Source: Pseudomonadota bacterium (GTDB lineage Bacteria; Pseudomonadota; Gammaproteobacteria; Burkholderiales; Burkholderiaceae_C). Taken from it: a stretch of DNA of 64,000 nucleotides. The DNA lies in NCBI GenBank assembly GCA_018241225.1, contig JAFEEG010000018.1, positions 46,650 to 110,649 of the forward strand, in the 5' to 3' direction. Shown in pieces: positions 17,203-25,023 of this stretch (the stretch's first letter is position 1; every line of letters starts with the position of its first letter). Made by a program: the position numbers and the translations under genes. The notes under the pieces were generated by a model. It was given only the letters and a program-made list of their open reading frames with translations, was not told the DNA's origin and ran no database searches.

Positions 17203-17849
17203 TGCCGTCAATCAAACCGCAAGCCCTCGCAGCCGCCGCGCTGCTGGGGGGAATCTTTCAGCTGGCCAACGCGCAGGAATGGAACTTCACCGTCCTGCTC
17301 GACGGCGAGCCGATCGGCATGCATCGCTTCGTCGTTCGCACCGATGCCGCGCAGGGTGAAGGTCGCCGCAGCCTGCGCAGCCAGGCCGAATTCCGCGTTC
17401 GATTGCTAGGCGTTGCGCTTTACAGCTACCGACACGCTGCCCAAGAGCTTTGGCGCGGCGACTGCCTGGAGCGACTGGACGCGCAAACCGACGATGACGG
17501 CGAGCGCAGCCAGGTGCATGCGCGGGAGGTCGCCGGCGGCCTGCAGGTGAACTCGCCGCTGGGGAGCTCGCTCGCCGCGGGCTGCCTGATGACCTTCGCC
17601 TACTGGAACCCGGCCCTTCGCCGACAGCAGCGCCTTCTCAACGCGCAGACAGGGCGCGTCGAGCAGGTGACGTGGCAGCGCATGGACATCGCCACGCTGA
17701 CCGTGCAGGGCCAGGCATTGAGCGCCACGCGCTGGCGCCTGTCCGGCACCGAGCGGCCCCTGGACGTCTGGTGGACGGAAGATGGCCGCTGGGTCGGCCT
17801 CGATGCCACCGTGCGCGGTGGGCGCCAGCTGAGCTACCGCTTGCGCTGA
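17202..17849 (+). CDS. DUF6134-like exported protein
   Basis: 215 residues. Signal peptide (residues 1-24, cleaved after ANA), then a beta-rich domain: WNFTVLLDGEPIGMHRFVV at the start of the mature protein, 'LMTFAYWNP', and 'DVWWTEDGRWVGLDATVRGG' at the end. The architecture (antiparallel sheet forming a lipid-binding-type barrel) and its position suggest a periplasmic protein acting on or carrying a lipid intermediate. Coupled to the DUF1295 gene by a 1-bp overlap. Confidence 0.7.
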   Translation: MPSIKPQALAAAALLGGIFQLANAQEWNFTVLLDGEPIGMHRFVVRTDAAQGEGRRSLRSQAEFRVRLLGVALYSYRHAAQELWRGDCLERLDAQTDDDGERSQVHAREVAGGLQVNSPLGSSLAAGCLMTFAYWNPALRRQQRLLNAQTGRVEQVTWQRMDIATLTVQGQALSATRWRLSGTERPLDVWWTEDGRWVGLDATVRGGRQLSYRLR

Positions 17850-17888
17850 CGCGCGGCGCAATGGATGCAGCAACCCAAGGAAACACCC

Positions 17889-18314
17889 ATGCGACGACTG
17901 GCACTGGCATGGCTTCTGGCCGCCGTGATCTTCCTGACCCTGGACGCCCTATGGCTGGCCTTCATGACGCCCCGCCTGTACCGCTCCGCGCTCGCAGGAT
18001 TGCTGCGCGAGGACTTCGACCTTTTGCCGGCCCTGCTCTTCTACCTTCTATACCTGAGCGGCATCGCGTGCCTCGCCATCGCACCGGCACTGCGTAGCCT
18101 GCGCGTTGCAAGCGCCGCATGGCGCGGCGCGCTGCTGGGCCTGGTGTCCTACGGAACCTATGACCTCACCAACCAGGCCACGCTGGTCGGCTGGCCGTGG
18201 CATGTCACAGTGGCCGACTTGGCCTGGGGCGGCGCCGCATCAGCCGTCACATCGGCCCTGTCGTGCGCGGCGACCCTGGCCATCGAACGACGGTGGGCGG
18301 GTACTCGCCGGTAG
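17889..18314 (+). CDS. DUF2177 family membrane protein
   Basis: 141 residues from ATG 17889, chosen for the AAGGA 8 nt upstream over an earlier ATG at 17865. Four membrane helices and the family motif YGTYDLTNQATL plus WP..VTVADLAWG. DUF2177 proteins are inner-membrane proteins of unknown activity that travel with RpoE/ChrR clusters. Ends 6 bp before the convergent anti-sigma gene. Confidence 0.88.
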   Translation: MRRLALAWLLAAVIFLTLDALWLAFMTPRLYRSALAGLLREDFDLLPALLFYLLYLSGIACLAIAPALRSLRVASAAWRGALLGLVSYGTYDLTNQATLVGWPWHVTVADLAWGGAASAVTSALSCAATLAIERRWAGTRR

Positions 18315-18320
18315 TAGGCG

Positions 18321-18965
18321 CTACATGCCGATCAGGGCGCCCATGGTGCGTGCGAGCCAGCCTTCGAACAGCACCTTTCCCTCGACCGACGCCAGGCAGA
18401 TGCACTCGCCATCGGCATTCGTCACCGGCTGGTGCCGCACGCCAGCGTCAGTCTCGTCGAAATCACCGGCGGCGAAGGTGCTTCGGCCGTCGTCGAAGGC
18501 GCCGTACAACACCTGCGTCAGCTCGCTCTGGCTGTGGGTATGCCGTGGCAGCATGCGGCCAGCGCCGATGCGCAGCATGAAGACATTGGCATCGGCCGCA
18601 CCGGGCAGCGCGACCCGGTTCCAGTACATGCCCGGGCCCATCCAGTGCCAAGCGCTGACGCTGCAGGCGGCCATGGCCTGCGGCCAAGCGGTGGGCAGAT
18701 CAGGCTTGGCGCCCTGAGCAGCTTGCAGCTGTGGCGCCGTAGGCGCGTCGATCGCGGCGAGCGTGCGCTCCAGCGCATCGGGCGCCAGCTCTGCCGGTGC
18801 GAGCGATTCGAGCAGAACGCCGCCCAGCGCATCCAGGCGCCCCATCCGCTGCTGACAATGCGGGCAACCTTCCAGGTGCACCTCCAGCAGCAGTCGATGG
18901 CCGGCGCCGAGCGTGCCGGCGGCATGGGCCAGCAACAGGGCGTCGTCGGGATGATGTCGAATCAT
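18321..18965 (-). CDS. chrR: ChrR-family zinc-dependent anti-sigma factor
   Basis: 214 residues. The N-terminal zinc-binding anti-sigma domain has H5, H30 and the C34-P-H-C37 pair, the His-His-Cys-Cys pattern of ChrR. The C-terminal cupin domain carries the HTHSQSE metal site and a later His (VRHQP), which in ChrR senses singlet oxygen or organic hydroperoxide. Its ATG overlaps the sigma-factor stop (18962-18965), so the two are made together. Predicted to hold the sigma factor inactive until photo-oxidative stress. Confidence 0.9.
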   Translation of the reverse strand: MIRHHPDDALLLAHAAGTLGAGHRLLLEVHLEGCPHCQQRMGRLDALGGVLLESLAPAELAPDALERTLAAIDAPTAPQLQAAQGAKPDLPTAWPQAMAACSVSAWHWMGPGMYWNRVALPGAADANVFMLRIGAGRMLPRHTHSQSELTQVLYGAFDDGRSTFAAGDFDETDAGVRHQPVTNADGECICLASVEGKVLFEGWLARTMGALIGM

Positions 18966-19558
18966 GGCTCCAGTCCGTTCAGCTTGCGGCGCAGCTGGCT
19001 CAGCGCGAGCCGCACACGCGATTTCACCGTTCCAAGCGGGATGCCCAATTCGACGGCAATCCGCGCGTGCGGGTGGTCCTCGAAAAACGACAGCTGCAGC
19101 ACACGCTGCTGCTCCGCCGGCAGGGTGGCCAGCGCCGCGCGCACGCCGCGCTCGCACTCCTGGCCGAACACCTGCGCCTCGGGCGTGGGTGCGGGGTCGG
19201 CCTCCTCGGTCATCGCGCCCTCCTCAGGCGCAAGGCCGACCTGCTCCATGCGGTGCCCCAGGCGGCGGTAGTGGTCGACACGCAGGTTGCGCGCCACCGT
19301 GTAGATCCAGGTCGAGGCAGCCGCCTGTTCCGGGTCGAAGCTGGCGGCCTTTCGCCAGACATTCACCATGGCCTCCTGCGCAAATTCTTCGGCCTGCGCA
19401 TCGCTGCTGCCCGAGCGCACCAGGTAGCTTTTGAGGCGCGGGGCAAAGTGCTTGAAGAGCGCCGCGAAAGCCTGCCGGTCGGCATCCTTCCCCACCGCGA
19501 CCAGCAGTTGGTTCAACTGTTCGCCCGATGGCACGAAGCTACGACTGTCTGGCGGCAT
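18962..19558 (-). CDS. rpoE: ECF sigma factor, RpoE/ChrR-controlled group
   Basis: 198 residues from ATG at 19556-19558. Sigma-2 region: DRQAFAALFKHFAPRLKSYL, EFAQEAMVNVWRKA, STWIYTVARNLRVDHYRR. Sigma-4 region: ALATLPAEQQRVLQLSFFED, GIPLGTVKSRVRLALSQLRR. An in-frame ATG at 19633 also exists but lies at or before the transcription start expected from promoter P3, so a downstream start is preferred. Overlaps the anti-sigma gene. Expected to transcribe its own operon and the flanking lipid genes. Confidence 0.9.
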   Translation of the reverse strand: MPPDSRSFVPSGEQLNQLLVAVGKDADRQAFAALFKHFAPRLKSYLVRSGSSDAQAEEFAQEAMVNVWRKAASFDPEQAAASTWIYTVARNLRVDHYRRLGHRMEQVGLAPEEGAMTEEADPAPTPEAQVFGQECERGVRAALATLPAEQQRVLQLSFFEDHPHARIAVELGIPLGTVKSRVRLALSQLRRKLNGLEP

Positions 19559-19637
19559 GGCGATGGACAGGTAGGGGGGTAGCGTCCGCCCCGAGGCGGG
19601 GAGGCTCGCCGCAGGCTGTCGCATGGATGTCATGTCG

Positions 19638-19667
19638 ACTGTACGCAAAGGCAAGGCGATTGGATCA
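19638..19667 (-). promoter_or_regulatory. ECF promoter candidate P3 (autoregulatory, sigma-anti-sigma operon)
   Basis: Minus strand TGATCC at 19667-19662, 18-bp spacer, TACAGT at 19643-19638. Transcription would begin near 19631. It sits back-to-back with P2, the two -35 hexamers being 24 bp apart. Confidence 0.6.
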
Positions 19668-19691
19668 CAACGCCCTGCCAGCCGCTGCGAC

Positions 19692-19721
19692 TGATCCAAG
19701 ATGCGGACGACAACGTAAAGG
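19692..19721 (+). promoter_or_regulatory. ECF promoter candidate P2 (COG2907 operon)
   Basis: TGATCC (19692-19697), 18-bp spacer, TAAAGG (19716-19721), 24 bp before the start codon at 19745. Same hexamer and spacing as P1 and P3. Confidence 0.7.
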
Positions 19722-19744
19722 AAGCAGTTCACCGCGTCCACGGC

Positions 19745-21127
19745 ATGTACCAACCGCACTCAGACTCGCTCCCGCCTGCCCCTGCGGCCCTGCCAGCCCG
19801 CGGTGCGCCCTTGCAGGTCGCCGTGATCGGCAGCGGCGTCTCCGGGCTCTCGGCCGCCTGGCTGCTGGCCCAGCGCCACAAGGTGCGGCTATTCGAGTCG
19901 TTGCCGCGCGCAGGCGGCCACAGCCACACGGTGGACGTGCAGGTCGGCCGGGGCAAGGTCGCGGTGGACACCGGCTTCGTCGTCTACAACGAGCCAACCT
20001 ACCCGAACCTCACCGCACTCTTCGCCCATCTGGGTGTGAACACGCAACCCAGCGACATGTCCTTCGCGGTCAGCCTGGACGGCGGCTGCCTCGAATACTC
20101 GGGCAGCGGCCTGGCGGGACTGTTGGCTCAGCCGGTCAATGCGCTGCGCCCGCGCTTCTGGCAGATGCTGCGCGAGCTCGTACGCTTCTATCGCGAGGCT
20201 CCGGGTGAGGCCGCGAGCTTCGGATTGCGTCCGCTGGACCAGTACCTGGACGCACGCGGCTACGGGCGCGCCTTTCGGGAGGACCATCTCTACCCGATGG
20301 CGGCGGCAATATGGTCGGCCCCCGCGGCGCGCATCGGCAGCTATCCCGTCGAAGCTTTCGTGCGCTTCTGCGAGAACCATCACCTACTGAGCCTGGGCGG
20401 GCGCCCTCCCTGGCGTACGGTGACCGGCGGCAGTCGCCACTACGTCGACCGCCTGGTCGCCCGGCTGGGCGGCAAGAACCTGCAACTGGACTGCGAGGCA
20501 CTGCAGCTCGCACGTGGCGCCGAGGGCGTGCACGTGCGCACGGCCTGCGGCTGGCATACGTGTCGCTTCGACGCGGTGTTGATCGCCACCCATGCAGACC
20601 AGGCACTGCGAATACTGGACGCACCCAGCGACCAGGAGCGCAATCTGCTGGGTGCCTTCGCCTACAGCCGCAACCTTGCAGTACTGCACACCGACACGCG
20701 CCTGATGCCGCGCCGCCAGCGGGTGTGGTCGAGCTGGAACTACCTCGGCGCGCGCGACGCCGACGGCGCGCCGCCGTGCGTGAGTTACTGGATGAATCGC
20801 CTGCAGCCATTGGCCACCACAACACCGGTGATCCTGACGCTCAATCCGCCGCACGACCCAGCCCCTGGCCACCTGCTTCATCGGCAGCTCTATGAGCATC
20901 CCTTGTTTGATGCCGCGGCCCTTCGCGCCCAGCGGGCCCTGTGGAGTCTGCAGGGCCAGCGCCGCACCTGGTTCTGCGGCGCCTACTTCGGCGCAGGCTT
21001 TCATGAAGACGGCCTGCAGGCCGGCCTGGCAGCGGCCGAAGCACTGGGCGCCGTGCGCCGCCCGTGGAACGTGCCGGACGAATCGAAACGCATCATGCTA
21101 CCCCACAGCCTGGCGAGCACGCCATGA
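19745..21127 (+). CDS. COG2907 FAD/NAD(P)-binding amine-oxidase-like flavoprotein
   Basis: 460 residues. FAD-binding Rossmann motif VAVIGSGVSGLSAAW (25-39) with the Glu of FESLPRAGGHSHT, plus the family segments VDTGFVVYNEPTYPNLTALF and FCGAYFGAGFHEDGLQ at the C-terminus that closes the FAD site. Members of this group sit in RpoE/ChrR regulons and are thought to oxidise or desaturate acyl chains of membrane lipids. First of three overlapping genes (ATGA to DUF1365). Confidence 0.88.
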   Translation: MYQPHSDSLPPAPAALPARGAPLQVAVIGSGVSGLSAAWLLAQRHKVRLFESLPRAGGHSHTVDVQVGRGKVAVDTGFVVYNEPTYPNLTALFAHLGVNTQPSDMSFAVSLDGGCLEYSGSGLAGLLAQPVNALRPRFWQMLRELVRFYREAPGEAASFGLRPLDQYLDARGYGRAFREDHLYPMAAAIWSAPAARIGSYPVEAFVRFCENHHLLSLGGRPPWRTVTGGSRHYVDRLVARLGGKNLQLDCEALQLARGAEGVHVRTACGWHTCRFDAVLIATHADQALRILDAPSDQERNLLGAFAYSRNLAVLHTDTRLMPRRQRVWSSWNYLGARDADGAPPCVSYWMNRLQPLATTTPVILTLNPPHDPAPGHLLHRQLYEHPLFDAAALRAQRALWSLQGQRRTWFCGAYFGAGFHEDGLQAGLAAAEALGAVRRPWNVPDESKRIMLPHSLASTP

Positions 21128-21924
21128 GCGACAACGCCTGTGCCTTGTACGACGCAACCGTGATGCACCAGCGCCTGCGGCCGCTGCGCCATCGGCTGCG
21201 CTATGGCCTGTTCTGCCTGCTGCTTGACCTGGACGAATTGCCGCGGCTGCCAGAGCGCCTTCGCCTCTTCTCGGTCAACCACTTCAACCTGTTGAGCCTG
21301 TACGAGCGTGACCATGGCGCGCCGCCCGGCACGTCCCTTCGCGCACACGTCGATGCCTTCCTGGCGCAGAGCGGCATCGAAGCCGGCGGACCGGTGCGGC
21401 TGCTAGCCATGCCGCGCATCCTGGGCTTTGCCTTCAACCCGCTGTCGATCTATTTTTGCGAGCACAAGTCGGGCGGACTTGCCGCCATCGTCTACGAGGT
21501 CCGCAACACCTTCGGCGAACGGCATCGCTATCTCTTCGAGGTGGCGCCGCAGCAGGCGCGCGAGGCGGTGCTACGGCACACCTGCGCCAAGCGGATGCAT
21601 GTCTCGCCCTTCATGGACATGGCGATGCGGTACGACTTCGAGCTTGCACCACCCACACCGGAACGAGAGGGCGTGGATATGGCCATCAGGACCTGCGATG
21701 CGCAAGGCTCGGTGCTGGTCGCGCAGTTGCATGCTCGGCGTCGCGAGCTGAACGACCGCAGCCTGCTGCGCTCCTTCCTGTCCCATCCCGCGCTGGGCCT
21801 GAAGGTGCTAGGAGCCATCCATTGGGAGGCCTTGCGCCTGCTCCTGAAGGGCGCACCCTTCGTCCGCCATCCGGGGCCGCCCGACGAGCCGATGACGGTC
21901 ACCCGATTGAACGACACCCCATGA
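21124..21924 (+). CDS. DUF1365 family protein
   Basis: 266 residues. Contains the family blocks RHRLRYGLFCLLLDLDELP, FNLLSLYERDHG, 'AMPRILGFAFNPLSIYFCEH' and 'KRMHVSPFMDMAMRYDF'. DUF1365 proteins lie between the COG2907 flavoprotein and CFA synthase in many proteobacteria, exactly as here, with ATGA overlaps on both sides. Activity unproven; a role in processing the same modified fatty acid is the usual inference. Confidence 0.9.
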   Translation: MSDNACALYDATVMHQRLRPLRHRLRYGLFCLLLDLDELPRLPERLRLFSVNHFNLLSLYERDHGAPPGTSLRAHVDAFLAQSGIEAGGPVRLLAMPRILGFAFNPLSIYFCEHKSGGLAAIVYEVRNTFGERHRYLFEVAPQQAREAVLRHTCAKRMHVSPFMDMAMRYDFELAPPTPEREGVDMAIRTCDAQGSVLVAQLHARRRELNDRSLLRSFLSHPALGLKVLGAIHWEALRLLLKGAPFVRHPGPPDEPMTVTRLNDTP

Positions 21925-23141
21925 ACACGAGCTCGATTCAGACGCCCGCCAAGGCGTCCTCTCTCTTCGCGTGGTCGCCGTTGGGGTTGTTCGAGCAACT
22001 CCTGGCGCGGCTGCATTGTGGGAGCCTGCGCGTGGAACTCCCCGATGGCCGCGTGATCGGCCAGCAATGCAGCGTCGACGGACCGCACGCCACACTGCAG
22101 TTGCGGCGGTGGCGGGCGCTGCGCTGCCTGATGACACAAGGCGATCTAGGCCTGGCCGAAAGCTACCGCGACGGCGACTGGTCCACGCCCGACCTGGTGG
22201 CGCTCCTGGAGTTCGGCGTGCGCAACGAGGCCGCCTGGGGCGCCGCCTTGCAGGGCAGCCGCCTGGCCCAGTTGATTGCGCGCTGGCGCCATGTGCTCAA
22301 CGCCAACACCCGACGCGGCAGCCGGCGCAACATCTCGGCGCACTATGACCTGGGCAATGACTTCTACGCCGCCTGGCTCGATCCGCGCTTGATCTATTCC
22401 GGTGCTCTCTACGGACCTGGAGACGCGACGCTGGAGCAGGCCCAGTCGCGCAAGATGGCGCGCATCGCGCAGTTGCTGGCGTTGGAGACGGGCCAGCACG
22501 TTCTCGAAATAGGCTGCGGCTGGGGCGCCCTCGCGATCGATCTGGCACGCAGGTACGGCGTCCGCGTGACGGGCGTCACCCTGTCGCAGCGGCAACTCAC
22601 CCACGCCCGGGCCGAAGTCGCGCGGGCCGGTCAGGACGGCGCCGTGCAACTGCACCTGCAGGACTACCGGGACCTGAAAGGTCGCTTCGACCGGATCGTC
22701 TCCATCGAGATGCTCGAAGCCGTGGGGGAAGCCTACTGGCCGCTGTACTTCGACACGCTGCGAGAGCGCCTGCGGCCAGGCGGCTTTGCCGTGCTGCAGG
22801 TGATCCTGATCGACGACGCACACTTCGCGAACTACAGGCGCGGCACCGACTTTATCCAACGCCACATCTTCCCCGGCGGCATGCTGCCAAGCGCCACAGC
22901 AATTCGCGAACAGGCCGCCCGAGCCGGGCTACGGATCGAGTGCGCCGACCGGTTCGGCGCGAGCTACGCGCGTACGCTGGTCGAATGGCGCAGGGCCTTC
23001 GACGCCGCCTGGCCACAGCTGTCGCAACAAGGATTTGGCGATGCCTTTCGCAGGCTCTGGCACTACTACCTCTGCTACTGCGAAGCAGGCTTTCGCGCCG
23101 GCCGGATCGACGTGGCGTTGTTTCGCCTCTCGCATGAATGA
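21921..23141 (+). CDS. Cyclopropane-fatty-acyl-phospholipid synthase family methyltransferase
   Basis: 406 residues, full length. Has the lipid-binding N-terminal domain, the ISAHYDLGNDFYAAWLD block (138-154), SAM motif VLEIGCGWGALAIDLA (194-209), and the bicarbonate-site region IVSIEMLEAVGEAYWPLYF; C-terminal HYYLCYCEAGFRAG is also typical. Transfers a methylene or methyl group from SAM to the double bond of membrane phospholipid acyl chains. With the upstream flavoprotein it may make a further oxidised methylated lipid. Last gene of the P2 operon. Confidence 0.9.
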   Translation: MNTSSIQTPAKASSLFAWSPLGLFEQLLARLHCGSLRVELPDGRVIGQQCSVDGPHATLQLRRWRALRCLMTQGDLGLAESYRDGDWSTPDLVALLEFGVRNEAAWGAALQGSRLAQLIARWRHVLNANTRRGSRRNISAHYDLGNDFYAAWLDPRLIYSGALYGPGDATLEQAQSRKMARIAQLLALETGQHVLEIGCGWGALAIDLARRYGVRVTGVTLSQRQLTHARAEVARAGQDGAVQLHLQDYRDLKGRFDRIVSIEMLEAVGEAYWPLYFDTLRERLRPGGFAVLQVILIDDAHFANYRRGTDFIQRHIFPGGMLPSATAIREQAARAGLRIECADRFGASYARTLVEWRRAFDAAWPQLSQQGFGDAFRRLWHYYLCYCEAGFRAGRIDVALFRLSHE

Positions 23142-23243
23142 TCACCATGCTCACGGACGACCGGTGGATGAGATCGTGCGCATCCCCTACTCTCGTCCTG
23201 CAAGGCGCCCGTATGCCAACCTTGCCGACGGTTACACCTACCG

Positions 23244-23274
23244 TGATCCTTCAGCCTCCCTAACGACGTACAGG
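23244..23274 (+). promoter_or_regulatory. ECF promoter candidate P4
   Basis: TGATCC (23244-23249), 19-bp spacer, TACAGG (23269-23274), 48 bp before the start of a small exported protein and about 100 bp after the CFA gene. The -10 resembles that of P3 (TACAGT). The one-base-longer spacer lowers confidence. Confidence 0.5.
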
Positions 23275-23322
23275 CGGAGAGAGGCATTGCATATCGCAAT
23301 CACTTCTTCGAGGAGCCCTATC

Positions 23323-23661
23323 ATGAAATCCTTCGCAGCCGGCGCTGTGGTGCTGTGTCTTGGTGCATCCGCGTATGCACAGCAGAACATTCCAGGATCG
23401 ACCGTGCCCCCCAATACTCCCGGGTACACCATGGGAAAGTCGGAGGACGCTGCGGAGCGCCGAAAGCAAGCGAAACCGAAAGGACAGGTGCGACCTGAAG
23501 CCGGGGACGCTGCCAACAACGTCGAAATCAGCGGCGTTCCCAACGACCGTGGCGCGATTGCCGGTGAGAAGCGCGTGCAATCGCGCGATGCCCGCCGGCC
23601 CAACGCGCGCAAAACAACTCAAGGCGGAACGCCAGACGATCCATTGGCGCCCGCAAAGTAG
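23323..23661 (+). CDS. Small exported protein
   Basis: 112 residues. ATG 23323 follows GAGGAGCCC. Signal peptide (1-19, MKSFAAGAVVLCLGASAYAQ), then a hydrophilic, Lys/Arg/Gly/Pro-rich, probably disordered chain without cysteine. No family recognised. An ECF-type promoter upstream would make it a periplasmic member of the RpoE/ChrR response. Confidence 0.6.
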   Translation: MKSFAAGAVVLCLGASAYAQQNIPGSTVPPNTPGYTMGKSEDAAERRKQAKPKGQVRPEAGDAANNVEISGVPNDRGAIAGEKRVQSRDARRPNARKTTQGGTPDDPLAPAK

Positions 23662-23849
23662 GTTAGCTGGGGAAGACTCTCTGCGTTGTCGCGCGAGATG
23701 AGGTTGCTGTCCACCGCCCCTGGGCCGGGGCCTCGAGCAGAAAAAAGTATCTTGACGGCCGAACCGCCGTCCTTCGGATCAAACCCGGGAATGGCGCGGC
23801 CCGGCCAATCCCGACGCAACTCTTCGTCCAACGGTCCGAGCAACTTCAT
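23660..23849 (-). pseudogene. Uracil-DNA-glycosylase-like protein, N-terminal fragment
   Basis: From ATG at 23847-23849 the frame reads MKLLGPLDEELRRDWPGRAI, PGFDPKDGGSAVKILF, then APGPxAV-like and FISRDN-like blocks ('ARGPGPGAVDSNLISRDNAE'). This is the start of the UDG-like family (DPxDGG...LFLLEAPGPxAVxSGFxSRDN). After ISRDN the homology stops and the remaining two-thirds of the gene is missing. In place of the family Glu-Ala-Pro the fragment has Ala-Arg-Gly. Broken gene; no function expected. Confidence 0.55.
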
Positions 23850-23967
23850 GCCTGAGGACCGCCCTGCCTGGTGCGCAGGCGACGAACCAGCGCATCGATG
23901 ATGATGCCGGACGCGGTGTCGGCGCTCGCTACGTTCGGTCCTGGTGCGAAGTCGCCGTCCTCCTGGG

Positions 23968-24369
23968 CTAGCTGAGGTGCTTGAAGAACTCCTTGTCGAA
24001 CAGCTTTCCCTTTGCTGGGTCATGCTTGCTGAGATACGCGCTGACTGCTCTGACGAACGGCGTTGGCTCCGATGCGACCCACCCAACGAACATCTCGTCC
24101 TCAATCTTGGTTGCTGTCGGCATCCAGCTCGACGCGAGTTCCTTGACCAAGGCAGGGTCCGGATGTTTCGGGTCGACATTCTCAACAGTGACGCAAAGCG
24201 GCTGAACTCCTGCTTTGTTCAGTTCCTCGACCCACAGGTTTCGCTGCGCGAGGGTCTCGGTGGCCAGGATCGTCAGCGCCCCCTGATATGCAGTCCGCAT
24301 CTGGTGATGGTCATCCACGCTCAACGTGACACTCTTGATTTCCTTGGTCGGCACTTTGATTTCGAACAA
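23968..24369 (-). CDS. Hypothetical protein with strong SD and TTG start
   Basis: 133 residues. The start is TTG at 24367-24369, chosen because a perfect AGGAGG lies 6 nt upstream on the minus strand; the first ATG would cut off 23 residues. Soluble, mixed alpha/beta: FEIKVPTKEIKSVTLSVDDH at the start, 'LAQRNLWVEELNKAG' and 'SSWMPTATKIEDEMFVGWV' in the middle, charged C-terminus. No family recognised. Confidence 0.6.
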   Translation of the reverse strand: MFEIKVPTKEIKSVTLSVDDHHQMRTAYQGALTILATETLAQRNLWVEELNKAGVQPLCVTVENVDPKHPDPALVKELASSWMPTATKIEDEMFVGWVASEPTPFVRAVSAYLSKHDPAKGKLFDKEFFKHLS

Positions 24370-24492
24370 CTGGATCCTCCTAGTGAAGATTCGCGAACCT
24401 GAACCTATCAGGGGCGATCGGCGCGCGGTGCTGCGGCATGTCAATCTAGGCGAGTGACCAGGCGCCGTGGGATTGTCGGCGCTGCAAGCTGT

Positions 24493-24861
24493 TCAGCAGC
24501 GCCCCTTTTTCGCCTGCCCCGGGGGGCAATGACCGTTACCATGGCCGCCCCTGGGCTTCCAGTCGCCCTCCACCCAGCGATAGCCCCCATCTGCGTGCAC
24601 CCAGCGGCCAGGCGCATAGTCGTAGTCGGGGCGGGCCTGCTCCCAGCGACCGGGGCGCCAAGCGTAGTTGTTGTTCGACCAGTACCAGTTGCCCTGAACC
24701 CAGACCTGTCCAGGGCGGATGGCAGGCACCGGCTCATAGCGCGGCGGTGGCGGTGCCACAGCAATGAGGCCGGGCACGTTGATGTTCACAGACACCTGCG
24801 CCGTTGCAGACAACGGGACAACGACAGCGGCGAAGGCCGCGGCAAGAAACAGAGTTCGCAT
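24493..24861 (-). CDS. YXWGXW-repeat exported protein with CPPGQAKKGxC tail
   Basis: 122 residues. Signal peptide 1-22 (cleaved after TAQ region), a Pro-rich segment, then repeats of the form VWVQGNWYWSNNNYAWRPGR and GRWVHADGGYRWVEGDWKPR, which are YXWGXW-type Trp/Gly repeats found in periplasmic and outer-membrane-associated proteins. It ends CPPGQAKKGRC. Two Cys in the tail could pair. The divergent lipoprotein at 25024 ends with almost the same tail. Confidence 0.8.
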   Translation of the reverse strand: MRTLFLAAAFAAVVVPLSATAQVSVNINVPGLIAVAPPPPRYEPVPAIRPGQVWVQGNWYWSNNNYAWRPGRWEQARPDYDYAPGRWVHADGGYRWVEGDWKPRGGHGNGHCPPGQAKKGRC

Positions 24862-24900
24862 GGTATTTCCTCTGGAGACGATCAGTCAGGCGACACGATG

Positions 24901-24928
24901 CATTTTTGGGAAAACTATCCCAAAAATG
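24901..24928. promoter_or_regulatory. Perfect 11-bp inverted repeat between divergent envelope genes
   Basis: CATTTTTGGGA (24901-24911) / TCCCAAAAATG (24918-24928) with a 6-bp AAACTA loop. It lies 40 bp upstream of the YXWGXW gene start and about 95 bp upstream of the small lipoprotein start. Operator for both genes or a bidirectional terminator-like hairpin are both possible; the position between two start codons favours an operator. Confidence 0.5.
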
Positions 24929-25023
24929 AGACTACATTCTAGGCAGGTGGCTCAGTGGTGGCGGATTGGCAACCGCTAGGCCTTGAAGAGATGTATTCAC
25001 TGCAGTCGCGTGTGCTCGACACC

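Noticed and set aside
24901-24928. Intrinsic terminator
   Set aside because: The stem carries T and A runs, but it lies between two divergent start codons where nothing needs terminating; reported instead as an operator-like palindrome.
24941-24985. tRNA-like sequence (GGTGGCTCAGTGGTGGC...)
   Set aside because: Cannot be folded into a cloverleaf with T-arm and acceptor stem.
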